A stretch of 64,000 nt of DNA, taken from NCBI RefSeq assembly GCF_947498635.1, contig NZ_CANMKV010000009.1, positions 1 to 64,000 of the forward strand, given 5' to 3'. The notes beneath the pieces were generated by a model. It was not told the origin of the DNA and ran no database searches. It saw only the letters and a program-made list of their open reading frames with translations. Shown in pieces: positions 16,971 to 24,999 of the stretch. The position numbers and the translations under genes were made by a program. The stretch comes from an uncultured Microbulbifer sp. GTDB lineage: Bacteria; Pseudomonadota; Gammaproteobacteria; Pseudomonadales; Cellvibrionaceae. Position 1 is the first letter of the stretch. Each line of letters opens with the position of its first letter.

Positions 16971-18356
16971 ATGGTCAAATCCAAAGAATCTCTCACCAGA
17001 AAGCAATATTTGGGCTTGATTGCTTTATCTATGGCTATATTTCTGGTTGCGAATGATTTAACGGCTTTTGCCCCCGCACTGCCTGCTATTGAGGAGGAGT
17101 TTAATGCGGATATTACTACCTCACAATGGATAATCAATGGTTACGCATTGGTGTTCGGTGTGCTAGTGATCACTGGGGGCCGTTTAGCGGATCTCTATGG
17201 CCGGCGCCGCTTGTTTATTTATGGGACCCTGGTTTTTGTATTCTTCTCACTGCTCGGCGGCTTGGCTATGGATGTGCGCATGTTGTTGGTTTCCCGCGCC
17301 CTAATGGGCATTGGAGCAGCAATGATGTGGCCGTCCATTTTGGGGATGACCTACGATCTGATGCCCGATGATCGTTCTGGCCAAGCTGGTGGCTTAATTA
17401 TGACGGTAGGCGCACTTGCCAATGCCGTAGGACCAGTACTTGGCGGCACATTGGCTGAACTGTTAAGCTGGCGCTGGATATTTTTTATCAATATTCCTAT
17501 CGCTGCAATTGCTTTATTGATGTGCTTGAAGGCCGTGCCCTTTGAGGTTCCCGAACAAACGGATGAGCAGATAGATTACCGGGGCGTTTTAACGCTTTCC
17601 CTCGCTTTGTTTTGTCTGCTTTTCGCAATGGATATTTCAGCACAAGTCGGCTTTAAGCAGCCTTTCGTTATTATACTCTTGGCGATTTTTCTGCTTTCGA
17701 TATGTGCATTCACCATGTTTGAGCATAGGATGGGTAGTTATGCCTTGATTCCGGGTGTGGTAATAGGAAACAAAAGATTTCTCCCTACTGCCGTTGTCAC
17801 TCTATTGATGGCAACAAGCTATTTTTCGGCTCTATTGTATATACCCCAATTCCTGATCAAGTCTCAGGGGTATACTGCTATGGAGGCCGGGATGTCTTTG
17901 ATTCCCTTAATGATAATAGCGAGTATATTCGCCTACCTATCTGGGCTTCTGTATGATTTTTTAGGTGCCAGGTCACTGGCGAGTATTGGGATATTCTGCA
18001 TGTGTGTGGGTATGTTTATGTTATCCCACCTTAAAGAAAGTACAACTTTTCTACAGCTGCTACCTGGACTCATCGTGGTTGGGGTGGGCTTGGGTATGTT
18101 CAACCCTTCAATTACAACTGCGGGGATTACGGCCGTGTCATCAAGCCATGCTAGCCTTGCCGGAGCTATTATCTATATGTTTAAACTGTCGGGTGGTGCG
18201 GTTGGCCTTGGTATGAATGCAACAATTGTTGCCTATTCCCCAAGTATTGCCGTGGGTATTGACCGGGCTTTTACTGTGAATGCGTATCTCGCTTTGGCCG
18301 GTCTGATTGGCTGCCTATTCTTTGTACGCGACAGATCGAAAGAAGTGCCAGAGTAA
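16971..18356 (+). CDS. MFS transporter, DHA2-like (14 TM), tandem copy 3
   Basis: This 461-residue third paralogue lies 116 bp after copy 2. It has motif A GGRLADLYGRRR, the TM5 motif ALANAVGPVLGGTL and WRWIFFINIPI. The TM1 acidic residue is ANDLTAFAPALPAIE. The ATG is preceded by GAAGGGG. The 116-bp gap to copy 2 may hold its own promoter. It converges with the M23 peptidase gene, with about 35 bp between stops. Family membership is certain and the substrate is unknown. Confidence 0.9.
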   Translation: MVKSKESLTRKQYLGLIALSMAIFLVANDLTAFAPALPAIEEEFNADITTSQWIINGYALVFGVLVITGGRLADLYGRRRLFIYGTLVFVFFSLLGGLAMDVRMLLVSRALMGIGAAMMWPSILGMTYDLMPDDRSGQAGGLIMTVGALANAVGPVLGGTLAELLSWRWIFFINIPIAAIALLMCLKAVPFEVPEQTDEQIDYRGVLTLSLALFCLLFAMDISAQVGFKQPFVIILLAIFLLSICAFTMFEHRMGSYALIPGVVIGNKRFLPTAVVTLLMATSYFSALLYIPQFLIKSQGYTAMEAGMSLIPLMIIASIFAYLSGLLYDFLGARSLASIGIFCMCVGMFMLSHLKESTTFLQLLPGLIVVGVGLGMFNPSITTAGITAVSSSHASLAGAIIYMFKLSGGAVGLGMNATIVAYSPSIAVGIDRAFTVNAYLALAGLIGCLFFVRDRSKEVPE

Positions 18357-18391
18357 GTAGTACCAATATATCTTGATGGAGCTGATACTTG

Positions 18392-18955
18392 TTACCCCTT
18401 TGAAGTTTTTAATACCTCCATTGGGTTTAAGTAAAATGCTTTTTTCCAGCCCTGGGTAGTGTTGTCTATTTTCCAAATAAATGGAAAAAGGCTAACTATT
18501 GAGTAATGCAGGTGGGCGGGTTTCCCCGATGTATTTCCTGTATTTCCGATACTGCCAATTATCGATCCGGCACTAATGAAAACCCTACTTTCCTTTGATA
18601 CATTCTCCAGGTGCGCAAAATAGTGAATACGCCACTTTGGTCCCAGACCAACGACAATATTTCCACCCCTGGAAGTATTGCCTTTATATAGGATAAGCAT
18701 GTTGGTGGCGCTCATAGCTGGACTTCCCTTCCTGGCAAAAATATCTATGCCTTTGTGTACACCAGAGGGGCCCCAAGGCTCGTACCAGAAAGTATCTTTG
18801 TTCCAATCGCTTGGACTTGCTCCTAAAACCGGTATTTGAGGTTCTTCCGGGATTAGGAAGCCAAGTCCGAAGAGAGTGAAAATAACAATAATGACTTTAT
18901 TCCGGCTGTGTTTTTTTGAGTTTTCCTTATTAAATATTTTTTTCATAGCTGGCAA
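18392..18955 (-). CDS. M23-family peptidase, membrane-anchored
   Basis: This 187-residue protein has an N-terminal membrane anchor or signal (VIIVIFTLFGLGFLIP, 21-36) and a LytM/M23 zinc-peptidase domain. The ligands are His67 and Asp71 (HKGID) and His150 (PAHLHYS, 146-152). A catalytic His115 lies in HYFAHLE. All core residues are present, so it may be active on peptidoglycan cross-links or on a peptide. A Met at residue 4 is an alternative start. Its 5' end overlaps the end of the DUF1330 gene by 26 bp, which suggests coupling. Confidence 0.85.
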   Translation of the reverse strand: MPAMKKIFNKENSKKHSRNKVIIVIFTLFGLGFLIPEEPQIPVLGASPSDWNKDTFWYEPWGPSGVHKGIDIFARKGSPAMSATNMLILYKGNTSRGGNIVVGLGPKWRIHYFAHLENVSKESRVFISAGSIIGSIGNTGNTSGKPAHLHYSIVSLFPFIWKIDNTTQGWKKAFYLNPMEVLKTSKG

Positions 18956-19235
18956 GAATCGTTGTGCTGCGAACAGAAGATTCGAAATATTTTGTTTTTG
19001 CCGAAAGGTAATCTGGATCCGAGAAGAACTGATCCATAATTTTCATGCTGGGGAATTGAATGGTAAAAACCCGGTTGATGTTATCGGGGGTCTCAGAGAG
19101 AAGTGTCTCCGCTATTTTGAAGTCATAGCCAAAGGAGCCTCCATAGCCTGCTAATACGGGCTTCATCGCGCTTCTATAGGCCTGGTAAGCATCATCATCA
19201 ATAACTTCTAGTCCAACTAACATTTCAAATAACAT
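18930..19235 (-). CDS. DUF1330-like small protein
   Basis: This 101-residue cytosolic protein has the ferredoxin-like ABM/DUF1330 pattern: MLFEMLVGLEVIDDDAYQAY, then VLAGYGGSFGYDF, then RVFTIQFPSMKIMDQFFSDP. The family includes small dimeric proteins of unknown function. It is upstream of, and overlaps, the M23 peptidase gene on the same strand. Confidence 0.75.
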   Translation of the reverse strand: MLFEMLVGLEVIDDDAYQAYRSAMKPVLAGYGGSFGYDFKIAETLLSETPDNINRVFTIQFPSMKIMDQFFSDPDYLSAKTKYFESSVRSTTILASYEKNI

Positions 19236-19904
19236 ATCTAACTTATCCTGATTAATAGTTAGCGCAGTACACGCTGGCGAAAATGATAGTCTGCGAATTC
19301 GCCCCCTATGAAATACCTTGTTTAGAGCAACATTGCAAGAGTCTCAGGCTTTGAGGGTTCTCGACAAAGTAGCATAATTGAATGCCTAGTCATCATAGCG
19401 AAAAGTGGAGAGTAAGGGCAACTTCATAGACGCTTATTTTAGTCGGTCTATAGGAAAACCTTTGATTTGGCGTATGGAATTTATACCTGAGTAATGCCAT
19501 TAGCAGCCAGTTAGTACAAAGTGATGGAATTCTTAAGCGTGACGGTTGCGCCAGTAGGGCGAATGATGGGTATTAGCAGTGCTCTTAAGTAGAGGCTCTC
19601 TCTGGCGGTGGGCCCGTAATCAGTGATAAGGCCAGCATGGTTAAGGGTTACCTGAAAATTATAAAACCCGGAAATATATACCCTTTGAAAGGGATTGTAT
19701 CTACTAACAAATACGTGCAGATAATATATGCACTAAAACTTTATTCGGATGTACCCGTAGCGTGGGTAAGTGCGCCATGGTGTAGGTCGATATTTAGATC
19801 GGAGATTAAGCAGGTATTTGGGGGGGGTACTTCCAAGATTCAGGTCAAGCGGCTAGATTTTTAATCGGGTCAAAGTGAAATCTAAATCCTTAGCCTTTCT
19901 AATA
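19236..19904. other. Intergenic, no supported gene
   Basis: This is an AT-rich stretch. One open frame (about 19637-19864, plus strand, 75 codons) lacks family resemblance and has no convincing ribosome-binding site, so I do not call it. No RNA gene or repeat was recognised. Confidence 0.5.
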
Positions 19905-20231
19905 TTATTTAGGGGTGTGGGTGGTGCGGTTGTAGCCTATATATAAATAGGCGCCAAAAGCTACACCAAAAATAAACAGACCTAAAAGCAGATAATCAAC
20001 TCTAAAAGATAGCGCCTTTGAGATGGGGATAGAGAACCAGGCCGCGGTGGAGTAATAAAGGGTGAGTATGGCGAGTCTCCATGAGCCGAGCGCTGCTGAT
20101 AGTGCAGCTAGCGGTACAGCAATAAAAACTAGGATTAAAGCAGGAGTAAACGGTGCGGAGCCTAAAATAAATGATAGCAATGATAGGATTAGCGCGGTTG
20201 TGCCGAGTATTAAGCGAAGACCATTTTTCAT
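19905..20231 (-). CDS. Small multi-pass membrane protein, unknown
   Basis: This protein of about 108 residues consists almost entirely of three or four hydrophobic segments: LILGTTALILSLLSFILGS, then FTPALILVFIAVPLAALSAAL, then LAILTLYYSTAAWFS, then YLLLGLFIFGVAFGAYLYIGY. I start at ATG 20231 (MKNGLRLI); a TTG four codons upstream is possible. No family is recognised. The flanking 20244-20572 holds no gene I can support. Confidence 0.6.
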   Translation of the reverse strand: MKNGLRLILGTTALILSLLSFILGSAPFTPALILVFIAVPLAALSAALGSWRLAILTLYYSTAAWFSIPISKALSFRVDYLLLGLFIFGVAFGAYLYIGYNRTTHTPK

Positions 20232-20572
20232 GGAAGTGTTCAATTTTACATGTAAGATTATGTGGTTTTCTCGCTATTTTCACGGCGAAGGAATTCAGTA
20301 TAGGCTGGAAGTTGTTCTAAGGCTAGAGATCATTCATGTCCCGACTTTATTGGTGTCGCGCGTAAGTGCCTGTGAGTCACGGCTACTTTGTGCAGGCTTG
20401 CGAACAGTGATGCCAATTAAAGATTTTTAAAGTTGTTTGCTCGGTAGCTGGATTGGCTCGAAGTTTCTTCTTGGTGTGATTTGGGTAATAACTATAGGTC
20501 AGGGCTATCCTGCGAAGTAGTGCCTTGCTGGCCTTGGTTTCGCAGGATTTTATCCAGAAAAATTAATAATGA

Positions 20573-20836
20573 CTATTGTTGATTTTCAGTGGCGGTGTTC
20601 ATTATGGCTGTGCATGGACTTCCCGGGCCAGCACAGGGGCCCTGTATGATATATGTGGCACGCTTGTCGCAACCAGAAGCACCATAGGTACGTCTATCCA
20701 ATTGATGAATGGTCATGGATTTTGTGTTGCAATTTAAATCGAAGGGGGCCCGCTTCAAAACGCTTTCCTCCATCAGTGAAGAGCAGCCACTTAAAGCAAT
20801 TGCCACAAGGTTGAATCCTATAAGTTTATATTTCAA
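20573..20836 (-). CDS. Small outer-membrane lipoprotein, unknown
   Basis: This 87-residue protein has lipobox LSGC (Cys18) and Ser at +2, predicting the outer membrane. The mature part has four further cysteines: NCNTKS, SGCDKRATYIIQG, PCAGPGSPC. The YGASGCDKRATYII stretch recurs in many small lipoproteins of gammaproteobacteria, with no known function. GGAG lies upstream of ATG. It is a single gene. Confidence 0.7.
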   Translation of the reverse strand: MKYKLIGFNLVAIALSGCSSLMEESVLKRAPFDLNCNTKSMTIHQLDRRTYGASGCDKRATYIIQGPCAGPGSPCTAIMNTATENQQ

Positions 20837-21121
20837 GGTTGACTCCTTTGGAGGTTAGATCGAGTTTTTATTGATGGTGGTTCTTAATTTCTGCTGTGCC
20901 CTGTTTGTTTGAGTTTTTCAGTTGGCCACTTAAGGGCTCTAAAGTTTGCTGGGTACGTGTTCTCCTCTCTGAGAAGTTGATCTGCATCAATTCCACTATA
21001 AAAGGTATGATGAAGAGGGCTGGTCACTGTTCGATGCTTGTATCAATAACGGCAATCTATGCACTTCGCCGGTAGTTTGCTTACTTTTTTCTTGGGTATG
21101 TTCCTGGTTCTACGCGCACTC

Positions 21122-21748
21122 TTAAAAGTATGGCTCTAACATATGACCCCTGCTCCCCCAAAATTTACACCATCGGCCAGCAGAGACCACGATATGCAGA
21201 TAAAAAGTAGGGGTATCAATTTCATCTGGAGCCTGCTCTGGAATCTGAAGCCTATGTGTTGCAGAGTATTTATTTGCTGATTCAATAAGTTGATCGCCGT
21301 AGTTGACCAGTGCAGCGGGCTGTTGGTATTCAAATGCTTTATTCAGTAGGTCTTTCCCGATAATGTCTTCGCACTCTTTTAAAAACTGAGCTCTGAATGA
21401 ATAGGCATCAACGTAACCAAAGGCACTATTGCTGTAATCGGGTATGCCATCGCTTGGTGGGGATAACTCTAGGACATAATATCCTATTAATTGGGATACA
21501 AATTCATCTTCAGTAATTTCTTGAGCTGATTCCCTGTACTTCTCTTTAGCCCACTCGGTGGCGGCTTTGTCAATACCTACTTGAGGCACTTTTAGTGTTT
21601 CTAAAGCCGGAATTGATATTTCAGAAAATCTTTGCTCTAGTTTTTTTCTTCCCCACCAAACTCGTCCTAAGAGCATTTTAGTGATTTTTCTGAACTCCTC
21701 TTCGTGTCCAGGTTTTGCCTTATTGGCGGGGTTCCAATCAAGACCCAT
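21122..21748 (-). CDS. Hypothetical protein with conserved MGLDWNP start
   Basis: The protein has about 208 residues. I start at the internal ATG 21748 because MGLDWNPANKAKPGHEEEF is the conserved opening of a widespread uncharacterised family. The upstream ATG at 21769 adds seven residues. The body is acidic and soluble with no signal peptide or membrane segment. A helical region spans about 40-110, and TFYLHIVVSAGRWCKFW lies near the end. No catalytic motif is recognised. It stands alone. Confidence 0.65.
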   Translation of the reverse strand: MGLDWNPANKAKPGHEEEFRKITKMLLGRVWWGRKKLEQRFSEISIPALETLKVPQVGIDKAATEWAKEKYRESAQEITEDEFVSQLIGYYVLELSPPSDGIPDYSNSAFGYVDAYSFRAQFLKECEDIIGKDLLNKAFEYQQPAALVNYGDQLIESANKYSATHRLQIPEQAPDEIDTPTFYLHIVVSAGRWCKFWGSRGHMLEPYF

Positions 21749-21991
21749 AGATTCTTCCTTGCTAGCCAATGGAATTTGAGATTCTAGGATATATCATCCT
21801 GGCATGTGCGACCAAAGTGACCTGTTTCTCTGGGAGCTCAATAGATACTTCCGATAAAGTGCTTGTGTTAAGGGGTGGGTAATCGGTTTAACGCTAGATG
21901 CATAGAGTATTGTAGTGCCCAGTGAATATTAATACCGGTTAGTTGACACTTATGTCCAACTTATGGGTTGGCTGCGATTGTTCTCTCGGTT

Positions 21992-22900
21992 TTAGAGTTC
22001 CTGCAAATGCGCACAAATAAAATCCACGCATAATTTTATTTTGGGAATTTGATATTTGCTGCGTTCGTAGAGTAGGAAAATCCCGATATCACCCCCTGGG
22101 CTGACAGAGACTTTGCCTGCGGTTGGGACTTGTACCAACTCCCCGGATTCCAAGTGTTCGCAAATACTCCAGGTGGGTACGCAGAACATACCGCGGTGAT
22201 TGAGTGCCGCGGCTAGTAGGGCTTTGCCGTTGTTGCTGATCAGGTGGGTGACTAGTTTCAGCGGCTCCCACCGTTCGCCGTTGTAATAGTGCCAGTCTAT
22301 GGGCCCTTTGGGTCCTCGGTATTGCAGGGCCTGAATGGATTCTATGGCCTGTTTGTTCAGGGGTAATGTTTGCTGCAGGGCATTTAGGTATTCGGGCGAG
22401 GCGGTCAGGGAGAATTCGTTCTTGGCCAGGCGCTTGGCGATGACATGTTCATCGGGTGCAAAGCCACCGCGTATGGCGATATCTACCGGGTCTTGGCCCA
22501 GATGGGTTAGTTCGTCGCTGTAGTGTAGGTCAAAAATAATATTGGGGTACTGTTGGGCGAACTGCTCCAGTACAGGGGTTAGGTGTTGCTCTCCGTATAA
22601 GGGCAGACAGCTAATGCGGATTAAACCGCTGGGGGCTTCAAAGGTCTGGCTTACCAGTTCGTCGGCCTGCTCCAGTTGGCGAATGGCTTCGCTGGTCATG
22701 GAGTAGTAGAGTTTACCCAGCTCGGTAACTTCCACTTTGCGGGTGCTGCGCTGTAGTAGCGCAATGCCGAGGGACTGCTCCAGGTCCCTCACCCGTCGCG
22801 AGATGGAAGAGGCGGGTACATCGAACTCCTCGGCTACCGCGGTAAAACTGCACAGTTCCGCCACACGCTTGAAATAGCATAAAGCCCTGATTTTGTCCAT
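21992..22900 (-). CDS. LysR-family transcriptional regulator
   Basis: This 302-residue regulator has an N-terminal winged helix-turn-helix (FTAVAEEFDVPASSISRRVR, about 19-38) followed by RDLEQSLGIALLQRSTRKVEVTELG. The C-terminal half is a LysR effector-binding domain that begins GLIRISCLPLYGEQH. It is closest to the AaeR/DsdC-like 'YafC' style regulators that sit divergent to oxidoreductase genes. It is transcribed away from the quinone oxidoreductase across 146 bp, so it most likely regulates that gene and itself. Confidence 0.92.
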   Translation of the reverse strand: MDKIRALCYFKRVAELCSFTAVAEEFDVPASSISRRVRDLEQSLGIALLQRSTRKVEVTELGKLYYSMTSEAIRQLEQADELVSQTFEAPSGLIRISCLPLYGEQHLTPVLEQFAQQYPNIIFDLHYSDELTHLGQDPVDIAIRGGFAPDEHVIAKRLAKNEFSLTASPEYLNALQQTLPLNKQAIESIQALQYRGPKGPIDWHYYNGERWEPLKLVTHLISNNGKALLAAALNHRGMFCVPTWSICEHLESGELVQVPTAGKVSVSPGGDIGIFLLYERSKYQIPKIKLCVDFICAHLQEL

Positions 22901-22945
22901 AAACCCTCTTCTATTTGGGTTTTAGTTCGAAATTTCTATTTATTA

Positions 22946-22960
22946 TTGTCAAAAAGACAA
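22946..22960. promoter_or_regulatory. Candidate LysR operator
   Basis: The palindrome TTGTC-AAAAA-GACAA lies in the divergent LysR/oxidoreductase intergenic region. It contains the T-N11-A core (22947 to 22959) expected for LysR-type regulators. It is 46 bp from the LysR start and 87 bp from the oxidoreductase start. Confidence 0.5.
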
Positions 22961-23046
22961 AAGACTTCCATTGAATGTTGTCTGTTTTCTGTGTGGGGCG
23001 GGGGGCACAATCGCCCGCATTCGTGAACAGATAAGCAGAGAAACTA

Positions 23047-24060
23047 ATGAAAGCACTCCAAATTACCCAGTACGGGGATATCGACAGCAGTCTGGCTTTT
23101 CAGGAGGTGGATGTACTTGAGCCGGGTGCCGGCGAGGTGCTGATCAAGATTCACGCCGCCGCGATCAACCCCGTGGATTTGATGGTGATGCGCGGTGATT
23201 TGAAAGCCGTAAAAAAGCTCAACCTGCCGGTGGGCATTGGCCGCGATTTGAGCGGGGAGGTGGTGTCTGTGGGGAGCGGAGTTTCCGAGTACCAGACCGG
23301 TGATGCAGTTTTTGCCAGAGTTGGTGAGGATCATGTGGGGACCGTTGCTCAGAGTTTGGTTGTTGATGCTTCACATCTGGCGAAGAAGCCTGAGAACCTC
23401 TCGCACGAGGAGTCCGCGAGTGTCCCTCTGGTGGGTTTGACTTCCTACCAGGCTCTGATTCAGGTGGCTGGTTTAAAGAAGGGTGAGAAAGTATTGATCC
23501 ATGCGGGTTCCGGTGGCATCGGCTCTGTGGCGATTCAGCTGGCAAAGGCCTATGGGGCCTATGTGATTACTACAACCAGCAGTGACAATGTGGAGTGGGT
23601 GCGCAAACTGGGCGCGGATCAGGTGATCGATTACAAGAAAGAAAACTACCTTGAGCTTCTCTCGGGTATCGATGTGGTTTATGACACCCTGGGAAATCAG
23701 TACACAAAAGAGGCCTTCAAAGTTTTAAAGCAGGGTGGCAGGGTTGTCTCTATTGCTGGTGTGCTGGATCCGCAGTCGGCGAGAGAGCTTGGCATCAATT
23801 GGTTGCTGCGTAAATTGATCCGGCTTAGGTCTGGACCAATTTTAAAGCTCGCCAAGCAAAAAAATGCGCTTTATCGAATGGTCATTATGCAGCCCAATGG
23901 CGATCAGCTTCGTGAGTTGGCAGCGTTGTACCAGGATAAAATTTTATCCCCTGTGATCGATAAGATATATCCGTTTGAGCAGAGCATAGCGGCGTTTTCC
24001 CATTTGAACACCAAGCGAGCAAAAGGCAAGGTGGTCATTTCTGTGGGGGGCTCCACGTAA
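23047..24060 (+). CDS. NADP-dependent quinone oxidoreductase-like MDR protein
   Basis: This 337-residue medium-chain dehydrogenase/reductase is of the zeta-crystallin/QOR type and lacks the structural-zinc Cys cluster. The N-terminal GroES-like domain has HAAAINPVDLMVMRG and GRDLSGEVV. The nucleotide-binding motif HAGSGGIGSVAIQLAK begins at about 153. It likely reduces quinones or enones with NADPH. The divergent LysR gene and the palindrome in the shared promoter region suggest inducible expression, as for other LysR-controlled electrophile-detoxifying reductases. Confidence 0.9.
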   Translation: MKALQITQYGDIDSSLAFQEVDVLEPGAGEVLIKIHAAAINPVDLMVMRGDLKAVKKLNLPVGIGRDLSGEVVSVGSGVSEYQTGDAVFARVGEDHVGTVAQSLVVDASHLAKKPENLSHEESASVPLVGLTSYQALIQVAGLKKGEKVLIHAGSGGIGSVAIQLAKAYGAYVITTTSSDNVEWVRKLGADQVIDYKKENYLELLSGIDVVYDTLGNQYTKEAFKVLKQGGRVVSIAGVLDPQSARELGINWLLRKLIRLRSGPILKLAKQKNALYRMVIMQPNGDQLRELAALYQDKILSPVIDKIYPFEQSIAAFSHLNTKRAKGKVVISVGGST

Positions 24061-24487
24061 CCTTCCAGCGCACGCTGGGTCGCTAAGACGGTAGCCGCCG
24101 GAAAAATTCTAGGCGGCTGTCGCGGCTTTCGGTAGCGATACATACTCTTGGCGGCTGTGGGCAATGGGCCTCGCGAGACGTTCAAGCGGCATCCACACAA
24201 GCCTCCACCCCCGTCAGTTTGGAAACATCCTGTGAGAGCGGAGCGGCTTTTAGGGTGAATAATGTACGACATGCTTCACATATTGGCCGGTGGTGTGGTT
24301 TTTCAGTGCGAAAAATTAGCGATTGTCGGTTTTGCTAGATTTGACCTCCCTCACATCCCCCCATTCCTCTATTCACTACAATGCCGCTGGCTGAAAGGTC
24401 CCTGTTTACAGGCACTTCAATGTGGCTCGCAAGGGTCGTGCACATCGCTGTTATTCATTGATAAGGGTAGGGTTAGAGGTAGGCCAC
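24061..24487. other. Leader region of the envelope-machine locus
   Basis: The stretch contains a weak stem (AGCCGCC/GGCGGCT at 24093-24118, 12-nt loop) just after the oxidoreductase stop. It must also hold the promoter for the following operon. TTGACC (24341) and TACAAT (24377) are visible but 30 bp apart, too far for a sigma70 pair. No gene is supported. Confidence 0.45.
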
Positions 24488-24997
24488 ATGTTCAGAATTT
24501 TACAGGTAATACTTCTTCTTGTGTTGGCATGCACTGTGAACGCACAGAGTGTCAGTCGCGATGATATTCGCGGGCTGGATGAGCAAATCCAGGATGTGAA
24601 AAAAGACGTGATCGACCTAACCGCGACTCTGGCGCAGTTAGAAGAAAAGCTGCTTTTTCCCTCTAATACCCAGGTAGCCCTGTTTGTCTCTATTGCCGAT
24701 GAGAAGCCTTTTGAGCTTGAGTCGGTTGAGGTCAAACTCAATGGTGAAATTGTCGCGCACCATCTCTACACCTATCGCGAAATTGAGTCCCTGCAAAAAG
24801 GTGGGGTACAAAAAATTTACACCGGTAACGTGCAGGCCGGCGCGCACCCGCTCCAGGTGCGCTTTATTGGCAAGACACCCTCCGGTAAAAAGTACCGGGC
24901 CAATGCCTCCTACCAAGTGGACAAGGCTGTGGGGCCAAAATTTGTCGAGATCAGAATTTCCGGAACTGAGTCCGAGATTAACTTCAAGGACTGGTAA
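24488..24997 (+). CDS. Small periplasmic coiled-coil/beta protein, first gene of the envelope machine
   Basis: This protein of about 169 residues has a signal peptide (MFRILQVILLLVLACTVNAQ). A heptad-like segment follows (LDEQIQDVKKDVIDLTATLAQLEEKL, starting about 29), then a beta-rich domain (QVALFVSIADEKPFELESVEV onward). I start at ATG 24488; an upstream in-frame ATG at 24422 would disrupt the signal peptide. The stop is 2 bp before the next gene. Its constant place at the head of the TPR/ExbBD genes suggests a periplasmic part of the same machine. I do not recognise the family. Confidence 0.75.
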   Translation: MFRILQVILLLVLACTVNAQSVSRDDIRGLDEQIQDVKKDVIDLTATLAQLEEKLLFPSNTQVALFVSIADEKPFELESVEVKLNGEIVAHHLYTYREIESLQKGGVQKIYTGNVQAGAHPLQVRFIGKTPSGKKYRANASYQVDKAVGPKFVEIRISGTESEINFKDW

Positions 24998-24999
24998 TC

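Noticed and set aside
19637-19864. 75-codon plus-strand frame in a gap
   Set aside because: No family resemblance, no convincing ribosome-binding site and an isolated position. Not enough to call a gene.
24341-24382. TTGACC and TACAAT as a sigma70 promoter for the envelope locus
   Set aside because: The spacing is 30 bp, well outside the 15-19 bp range.
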